A stretch of 64,000 bases of DNA from JAOZHU01 sp964632845 (GTDB lineage: Archaea; Thermoproteota; Bathyarchaeia; Bathyarchaeales; Bathycorpusculaceae), in the NCBI GenBank assembly GCA_964632845.1, contig CAZWDU010000003.1, forward strand, positions 62,001-126,000. The letters run 5' to 3'. The translations under genes and the position numbers were made by a program. Below, piece after piece: positions 59,150 to 64,000 of the stretch. Below the pieces are notes generated by a model. The model was not told the DNA's origin and made no database searches. It saw only the letters and a program-made list of their open reading frames with translations. Within the stretch, counting starts at the first letter, position 1; the number at the start of each line of letters is the position of its first letter.

Positions 59150-59980
59150 ATGAAAACCCTCACCGAGAAATACGAAACGCTGAAGCGCTTCATCAAAGAC
59201 ACAGGCAAAGACGGTGTAGTAATTGCTTTTTCCGGCGGCGTAGACAGCGTAACCTTAGCTGCGGTCAGCCACAGAGTTTTAGGCGACAGGGCAGTTGCTG
59301 TCACGGCTGAATCTCCAACGTACACGCCTGAAGAGCTGGAAGAAGCAAAAAAAGCCGCCGTGGAAATCGGCGTCAAGTTAATCGTTGTGGAAACAGACGA
59401 GTTGTCAGATGAAAATTTCAGCAGGAACCCTGAAAACCGATGCTACTACTGCAAAAAAGCGTTGCTGGCACGCTTGAAAAAAGTTGCAGAGGAACTGGGG
59501 TTTAAAACTGTTTTTGAGGGCACAAACTTCAGCGATTTAACCATGCACAGACCTGGCTTCCAAGCGGTTAAGGAAGCTGAAAACGTGTACAGCCCGTGGG
59601 TTGAAGCAGAATTCACCAAAGAGGAAATTCGCGCAGTAGCCAAGAAGTTGGGTTTATCTGTTCATGGCAAGCCGCCTTTGGCGTGTTTAGCTTCAAGAAT
59701 ACCTTACCATGAAAGAATTACAGCTGAGAAGTTGAATCGTATCTGCAAAGCAGAGCAAATAATAAGGAAAATAGCGGGCGTTAGACAACTTCGAGTCAGA
59801 GACCATAACGGCTTAGCACGAATAGAAATCGGAAAAGATGAGCGAGTGCTTCTTTGCGACATTGAGGTTCTGGATAGAATAGCTGGCGAGTTGAAACGGC
59901 TTGGCTTCAAATATGTGACAGCTGACTTGGAAGGGTACCGAACGGGAAGCATGCTTCTAACACTAGACGCTAAAAAGTAA
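59150..59980 (+). CDS. larE: ATP-dependent sacrificial sulfur transferase LarE
   Basis: 276 residues. PP-loop SGGVDSVTLA; NRCYYCKKAL contributes cysteines; FEGTNFSDL and LACLASRIPY follow. LarE adds sulfur to the pincer precursor. Three cysteines are visible in the CYYCK and PLACLAS regions; in several organisms such a trio binds a 4Fe-4S cluster so that LarE need not be sacrificed, which may apply here. Confidence 0.9.
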   Translation: MKTLTEKYETLKRFIKDTGKDGVVIAFSGGVDSVTLAAVSHRVLGDRAVAVTAESPTYTPEELEEAKKAAVEIGVKLIVVETDELSDENFSRNPENRCYYCKKALLARLKKVAEELGFKTVFEGTNFSDLTMHRPGFQAVKEAENVYSPWVEAEFTKEEIRAVAKKLGLSVHGKPPLACLASRIPYHERITAEKLNRICKAEQIIRKIAGVRQLRVRDHNGLARIEIGKDERVLLCDIEVLDRIAGELKRLGFKYVTADLEGYRTGSMLLTLDAKK

Positions 59981-60014
59981 ATTTTGCTTTACCGTGCAAG
60001 CTAAACACGCATAG

Positions 60015-60500
60015 TCATTGCGCATTATGAGGCGTTAATACGTGACCTTCGCGGTCTATCTCGCCTCTGCGGATTCTCGTAGTGGATATGGGCGTGCAGT
60101 TTTCAGAGGGCACCATGACCACGGTGACCACCTCAAGCTGCTGCAACCCTGCGTCGCGCCTTTTCTCGTTAATCCTAAGCGCCACTGGCTTCGTCTCTTC
60201 ACTTACAACTAACGCTTCGATACAGCTCACACGCAAAGTTGTGCCAAAAGGGTCATCTAAAGGAACAATCTCCGCTCTTTCTGAGACGCCTAGATCGTTC
60301 AGAAACGCTTTCAGTTCTTTCAGTCTCTCCGCGTAAGGCGCAGTCACGTGCGGCTTGCCCATCTTCGCTACGAACGCGTCAGAGCATAAACCGATGGCAA
60401 CGAGTTCGCCGATTTCGAATGCTGTCATAAGCAAGACACGGTGTCCTCTGTGAAACTCGTCGAATGTTCCGCCAACCGCCACTTTCTTAAACTTTTTCAT
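60015..60500 (-). CDS. coaD: phosphopantetheine adenylyltransferase, archaeal type
   Basis: 161 residues from the ATG at 60500. KVAVGGTFDEFHRGHR contains the nucleotidyltransferase T/H-x-G-H motif, and CTPISTTRIRRGEID the second motif. It forms dephospho-CoA. The start overlaps the pantoate kinase gene by 14 nt, a sensible pathway pair. Confidence 0.85.
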   Translation of the reverse strand: MKKFKKVAVGGTFDEFHRGHRVLLMTAFEIGELVAIGLCSDAFVAKMGKPHVTAPYAERLKELKAFLNDLGVSERAEIVPLDDPFGTTLRVSCIEALVVSEETKPVALRINEKRRDAGLQQLEVVTVVMVPSENCTPISTTRIRRGEIDREGHVLTPHNAQ

Positions 60501-61434
60501 GCTCCACCAGCCTGGCGCCTTGCAAGTCAATTTTGGCGATGAATATGTTCTCGTTTGGTAATAACTGCTTAAAAGCTTCTGCTATGCGCTCAGCGTTTTC
60601 TTCATGGGCTACTGCGTGAACTGCTTCGCCAACCATGTTCTGCGCTGCTCCAACAGCGCCAGCCTTCTCCGCCAACCGCACCAGTTGCTTGACGCGTTCT
60701 GTTGCGAAGCCTGCTTTCTCAGCGAAGTTCCAGCAACAAGCAAGAAAATTTTCTAATGTGGGCTCAGCCAAGATGGCTTCCAATGTTTTCTTTCCGTAAC
60801 GGTTAACCTCGTGCCGCTTCTCCGCTGAAGAAAGCACTTGTGTAGTGGGTGTAGGTCCGAAGACGCCTGCGACAATCACGTAGTCTGGGCTTAAAGGAAT
60901 GCGGTCAATGACGCTGATGCCTGGTGCGCCAGGCTCAACGGTGAGAATACAGCCGCCAATCATTAATGGACCAACTGTGCCTAAGCCTGTTTTGCATTTA
61001 ACCTCGGCAACGTGTGCGATTTTGCCGATTTGGTTGAAAGTCAGTGGTAACTCCAAGGCTTTTGAGAGCGCTAAGCCCGCGGTTAATGCGCCGCCTGCGC
61101 TTGTGCCGAAGCCAGCGCCTATTGGAACTTCAACTTTGTGTGTGGCAACGATGTCGTAGGCGCTGTCCACCTTGTTCAGCAGCATTTGTAGGGCGGTTCG
61201 TGTGGTTTCTGCTTCTGGCGCGGGTTTTCCGTTTATGTAAACGCTGATGCGGGTGGTTGTTGCTTTTGAGGCGGAAACGGTGGTTGAGACGCCTTTTTGA
61301 AGCCCGAAACCGCCGCCTCTTGAGCCAACATGCGCTAAATCCAGAATGGGGTTGCCGTCGGTTGTTGTATCGCAGATTTCGAAGAAGCTTGAAATTCCCG
61401 CTGGTGAAAAGGCTTTTGCAGCTTGTTTTGGCAA
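60487..61434 (-). CDS. pantoate kinase
   Basis: 315 residues, GHMP kinase fold: FSPAGISSFFEI at the N-terminus, PIGAGFGTSAGGALTAGLAL as the phosphate loop, KTGLGTVGPLMIGG further on. Phosphorylates pantoate in the archaeal route to CoA. Overlaps coaD, and directly downstream of an ECF-like membrane protein. Confidence 0.85.
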   Translation of the reverse strand: MPKQAAKAFSPAGISSFFEICDTTTDGNPILDLAHVGSRGGGFGLQKGVSTTVSASKATTTRISVYINGKPAPEAETTRTALQMLLNKVDSAYDIVATHKVEVPIGAGFGTSAGGALTAGLALSKALELPLTFNQIGKIAHVAEVKCKTGLGTVGPLMIGGCILTVEPGAPGISVIDRIPLSPDYVIVAGVFGPTPTTQVLSSAEKRHEVNRYGKKTLEAILAEPTLENFLACCWNFAEKAGFATERVKQLVRLAEKAGAVGAAQNMVGEAVHAVAHEENAERIAEAFKQLLPNENIFIAKIDLQGARLVEHEKV

Positions 61435-62199
61435 TTACGTCGCCTTTTTCTCGGTTTTCTGTGTAACTCTAAGGGACGGAAAAGCCCTGTAACACACTTT
61501 AAGGACGGGAGGGCAAATCAGGAGCACAAATGGGATTTCCGTGGCGACTGTCCACACGAACACCAGAGGAACAAAGGAAGATTGTAGGGGTTGCTTGAAG
61601 TAGCCGTTTGGAGAGAAGAACAGGTTACTGTAAATCCACACTGTAAGCGCCACTATTGTAGCGCCTACGCTTTGCCCAACTAAGGTGCCGATGCTGAAAT
61701 TTGCCCATTCTTTTCTGAAGGCGAACAACACCGCAACTGCGAGTATGCTTGCGACGACAACTATTGTTAGAATGGCAATTAAATCTGCACTTGGCAATCC
61801 CGTGAAGAGCAGAGTTTCGCTTGGCAGCAGAAGCGTGGGCAACAGTAGACCAACAATTATGATCATGCTTCCTATGACCACGCTTAGGCTCAGTTTTTTG
61901 CGGCTGAAATTCGCACGTGACATGTAGCCGAGCAAAAAGCACATGGCAAAATTGCTTGTGACTCCAGCGCATAGGCTGAGTAAGGGGTCTCCGTGGTACA
62001 TGACGTCTCGTATGAATATGCCTATGGCTGCTCCTGTTCCGCCTACCCAAGGTCCGAACAAGACGGCGAAAATGCAGGGTATTACGACGGCGGGCCAAAA
62101 TGCTACTCCGCCTAAGCTGAGGCCGAAGCTTGTTAAAATTCCTACTACTGCATACAGGGCGGCGCAGATGCCTATCATTGCAACTTCTAATGACCGCAT
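61435..62199 (-). CDS. ECF-transporter S-component-like membrane protein
   Basis: 254 residues, about six hydrophobic helices. The N-terminus MIGICAALYAVVGI...FWPAVVIPCIFAVLFGPWVGGTGAAIGIFIRDV resembles substrate-binding subunits of energy-coupling factor transporters. Its stop is immediately adjacent to the pantoate kinase start, so a CoA precursor such as pantothenate or pantoate is a plausible substrate (inference). Confidence 0.65.
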   Translation of the reverse strand: MRSLEVAMIGICAALYAVVGILTSFGLSLGGVAFWPAVVIPCIFAVLFGPWVGGTGAAIGIFIRDVMYHGDPLLSLCAGVTSNFAMCFLLGYMSRANFSRKKLSLSVVIGSMIIIVGLLLPTLLLPSETLLFTGLPSADLIAILTIVVVASILAVAVLFAFRKEWANFSIGTLVGQSVGATIVALTVWIYSNLFFSPNGYFKQPLQSSFVPLVFVWTVATEIPFVLLICPPVLKVCYRAFPSLRVTQKTEKKAT

Positions 62200-62274
62200 T
62201 TCACGTTTGCTCCATTTAACTTTGCTAAGCCTCTTTTCAACGAGGCTTGCGTAAATAAAACTTCCCTATAAACT

Positions 62275-62292
62275 GTTTAAACACGTTTAAAC
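62275..62292. promoter_or_regulatory. double palindrome, operator candidate
   Basis: GTTTAAAC at 62275-62282 and again at 62285-62292, 10 bp apart (one helical turn), in the divergent region between the ECF-like gene and the EamA gene. Each is a perfect palindrome. Confidence 0.45.
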
Positions 62293-62412
62293 TTTGGTCA
62301 TGGTAACGGCCATGCTTGTGCTTGGCGAGCACAAAGGTTTTAATGCAATTCGCGTTCACTGGTTTATAATTCTGCGTCTTCACAGAAAACGTCCTTCGGA
62401 TGGTGAAAGCTC

Positions 62413-63363
62413 ATGACAGCCACAGCGTCTGCTCCTGTAACAGGATCAAGGTTTTCCCGAGTGGACGTGTTGCTGATTCTCATGAGTTTCGTTTGGGGTA
62501 TAAACTTTTCCTTTGTGAAGGGTGCGCTGATAGATTTCTCGCCTTTAAGCTTTAACGCGCTTCGTTTTGGCACTTCATCAGTGATTTTGCTATGCTTATT
62601 GTGGTTTCGTGAACGCAATTTGCGCATCAGTCGGAAGGATGTAGGCTATTTTGTTATGCTGGGGTTGATTGGGAACACGGCGTATCAACTGTTCTTCATT
62701 CACGGCATTGCGCTTACCACGGCAACTAACTCTTCGCTGATTATAGCTACAACGCCCATTTTCATAGTCATTTTTGGTTCTGCCTTGCGCGTGGAGAAGG
62801 TAACCAGCCGAATCGTGCAGGGTGTGATTTTGTCTTTCGTTGGCATAGTCATGATCATTTTAGGTTCAGGAAAAAACTTGAGCTTCACAGACCAGAGTTG
62901 GATGGGCGACTTGTTAACCATAGCGAACCCTATCTGCTGGGGTCTTTACACCGTGCTTTCGAAGCCCTTGTTAAAGGAGTATTCACCGCTTAAACTGACG
63001 ACAATAACCATGGCTATAGGCACCGTGCCCATACTCCTTGTTTCGGCACCAGCGTTAAGCACGGAGAACTGGGATGCAATTTCAACCAATTCTTGGTTGG
63101 GCTTGGCGTTTTCCGCTGTTTTCGCCATAGCCATAGGCTACGTGGTATGGTACACGGGCGTGAACCGCATTGGCACTTCAAGAACCGCGCTTTACGAGAA
63201 CCTCGTAACTGTTTTCGCTGTGGCTTCAGCGTGGATCATGTTATCGGAAAGCATAACTGCCATCCAAATAGTCGGTACCGCTCTCGTTTTCGTCAGCTTG
63301 TACGTGGCGAGAAGGAACAACAAGAAAACGCAGGATAACGGGAAAAAACCTCTAAATACGTGA
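62413..63363 (+). CDS. EamA/DMT-family transporter
   Basis: 316 residues, ten hydrophobic helices in two EamA repeats (FVWGINFSFVKGAL, LRFGTSSVILL; NPICWGLYTVLSKPLL, AIGYVVWYTGVNRIG). Probably exports or imports a small metabolite. Basic C-terminal tail. Divergent from the ECF-like gene. Confidence 0.8.
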   Translation: MTATASAPVTGSRFSRVDVLLILMSFVWGINFSFVKGALIDFSPLSFNALRFGTSSVILLCLLWFRERNLRISRKDVGYFVMLGLIGNTAYQLFFIHGIALTTATNSSLIIATTPIFIVIFGSALRVEKVTSRIVQGVILSFVGIVMIILGSGKNLSFTDQSWMGDLLTIANPICWGLYTVLSKPLLKEYSPLKLTTITMAIGTVPILLVSAPALSTENWDAISTNSWLGLAFSAVFAIAIGYVVWYTGVNRIGTSRTALYENLVTVFAVASAWIMLSESITAIQIVGTALVFVSLYVARRNNKKTQDNGKKPLNT

Positions 63364-63398
63364 ACGCCAAAGATTAAGCCTGAATAGGCTGGGATGTT

Positions 63399-63674
63399 AT
63401 GAAAATTTTGCTTGACGAAATGTACGCGGGATTAAAGGAGTACTTTGAGACGTTAGGTTACGAAGTGCTTACGGCGCAGAAAGCGGGTTTGCAAGGTGCA
63501 AAAGACAGGGCTGTCGTGGAGTACGCGGGCAAGCATGGTTTGGTTCTGGTTACGCAGGACCAGAAGCCTGCGGAGTTGGCGGAGCTTACAGGCGTCAAGT
63601 GCGTACTAATTTCTAACGGGATGATTGCTAAAATCGCGGATGCGAAAATAAAAGAGAAATACGTTGAAGCTTAA
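63399..63674 (+). CDS. PIN-like (DUF5615-type) protein
   Basis: 91 residues. KILLDEMYAGLKEYFETLGYEV, DRAVVEYAGKHGLVLVTQDQKP, LISNG: the Asp-containing strands of PIN/Mut7-C-like nuclease domains. Such proteins are often toxins of toxin-antitoxin pairs, but no antitoxin gene is beside it. Converges on dinB by 4 nt. Confidence 0.65.
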   Translation: MKILLDEMYAGLKEYFETLGYEVLTAQKAGLQGAKDRAVVEYAGKHGLVLVTQDQKPAELAELTGVKCVLISNGMIAKIADAKIKEKYVEA

Positions 63675-64000
63675 GCGAGGGTTTTCTGTTTTTCGCCCTT
63701 AACGAAACTTGAAACGCGCACGCCTATAAGTCTGATTTTTCGGTCACGGCGCAAATAAAACTGAAGTAAATCTTTTGCGGTTTTCTTTAAATCCTGCATG
63801 CGGCTAGTCATAAACGGCAAGGTTTTGCTGCGTGTGTGGGTTTCAAAGTTATCGTAGCGCACTTTAATGGTGACTGTTTTAAAGAAAAGATGCTGGGCTA
63901 AAGCTTCTCGGCAGACTTCTTCTGAAAGAGCGTTCAACGCTTTAAGTACTGTGTCCGCGTCATCAGTGTCTTCTTCAAAAGTGGTTTCGTGGCTTATGCT
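63671..64000 (-). CDS. dinB: DNA polymerase IV (Y family), C-terminal part
   Basis: 109 residues visible; the gene continues beyond the window. SISHETTFEEDTDD, then VRYDNFETHTRSKTLP and a KIRLIGVRVSSF little-finger end are typical of Dpo4/DinB. It ends in a tail KGEKQKTLA, without a clear PIP motif. Translesion synthesis. Confidence 0.85.
   Translation of the reverse strand, partial: SISHETTFEEDTDDADTVLKALNALSEEVCREALAQHLFFKTVTIKVRYDNFETHTRSKTLPFMTSRMQDLKKTAKDLLQFYLRRDRKIRLIGVRVSSFVKGEKQKTLA

Noticed and set aside
1..64000. CRISPR arrays, insertion sequences with terminal repeats, rRNA genes
   Set aside because: I saw no regularly spaced repeats of 24-40 bp, no transposase with flanking inverted repeats and no rRNA sequence.

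Overview
The window reads as an archaeal chromosome carrying an integrated tailed virus. Archaeal markers are TATA-type promoters about 25 bp before starts, an Lsm/Sm-like protein, a four-subunit pyruvate:ferredoxin oxidoreductase (porG-D-A-B), the archaeal CoA pathway enzyme pantoate kinase beside an archaeal-type CoaD, a stand-alone PyrI and class II tRNA-Ser. An uncultured TACK-type archaeon (for example Bathyarchaeia) is my guess; nothing here proves the phylum.

Layout. (1) 1-11 kb is an accessory island: a GIY-YIG protein, a PD-(D/E)XK protein, a ParB-like/ABC-ATPase/GNAT cassette, a Rep-like protein and a 1205-residue P-loop ATPase with a C-terminal nuclease that looks like antiviral defence. 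(2) 11.2-13.6 kb is a secreted, membrane-anchored protein with a caspase-like domain lacking its catalytic cysteine. (3) 13947-44381 is a provirus of about 30.4 kb flanked by a 17-bp direct repeat taken from the 3' end of tRNA-Asn. From the left it holds a tyrosine integrase operon, divergent RHH regulators, surface and regulatory cargo, a second ParB/ABC/GNAT cassette, a complete HK97-type head and siphovirus-like tail module on the minus strand, a cation antiporter and regulators next to tRNA-Asn. (4) 44.5-64 kb is core chromosome: a radical SAM protein, porGDAB, Lsm, MazG-like, PyrI, tRNA-Ser, a probable structured ncRNA, tRNA-Lys, a nickel locus (nikR, small membrane proteins, larB-larC-larE), CoA biosynthesis genes, an EamA transporter and dinB.

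The most interesting observation is recoding. Both ABC-ATPase genes (accessory island and provirus) contain an in-frame A_AAA_AAA heptamer, a 7-nt spacer and a conserved GCCGC/GCGGC stem. A -1 shift there joins each ATPase to a GNAT acyltransferase domain lying in the overlapping frame. A third -1 site, T_TTT_TTG, sits in the tail assembly chaperone gene just upstream of the tape measure gene, as in the classical G/GT arrangement of tailed phages. The ParB-like + ABC:GNAT cassette, present in two mobile contexts, is a candidate undescribed system, possibly for nucleic acid modification.

The nickel locus is also coherent. Three 30-bp boxes with identical geometry (8-bp arms, 14-bp spacer) lie upstream of nikR, between two divergent small membrane protein genes, and upstream of a 79-residue protein, next to genes for the nickel-pincer cofactor.
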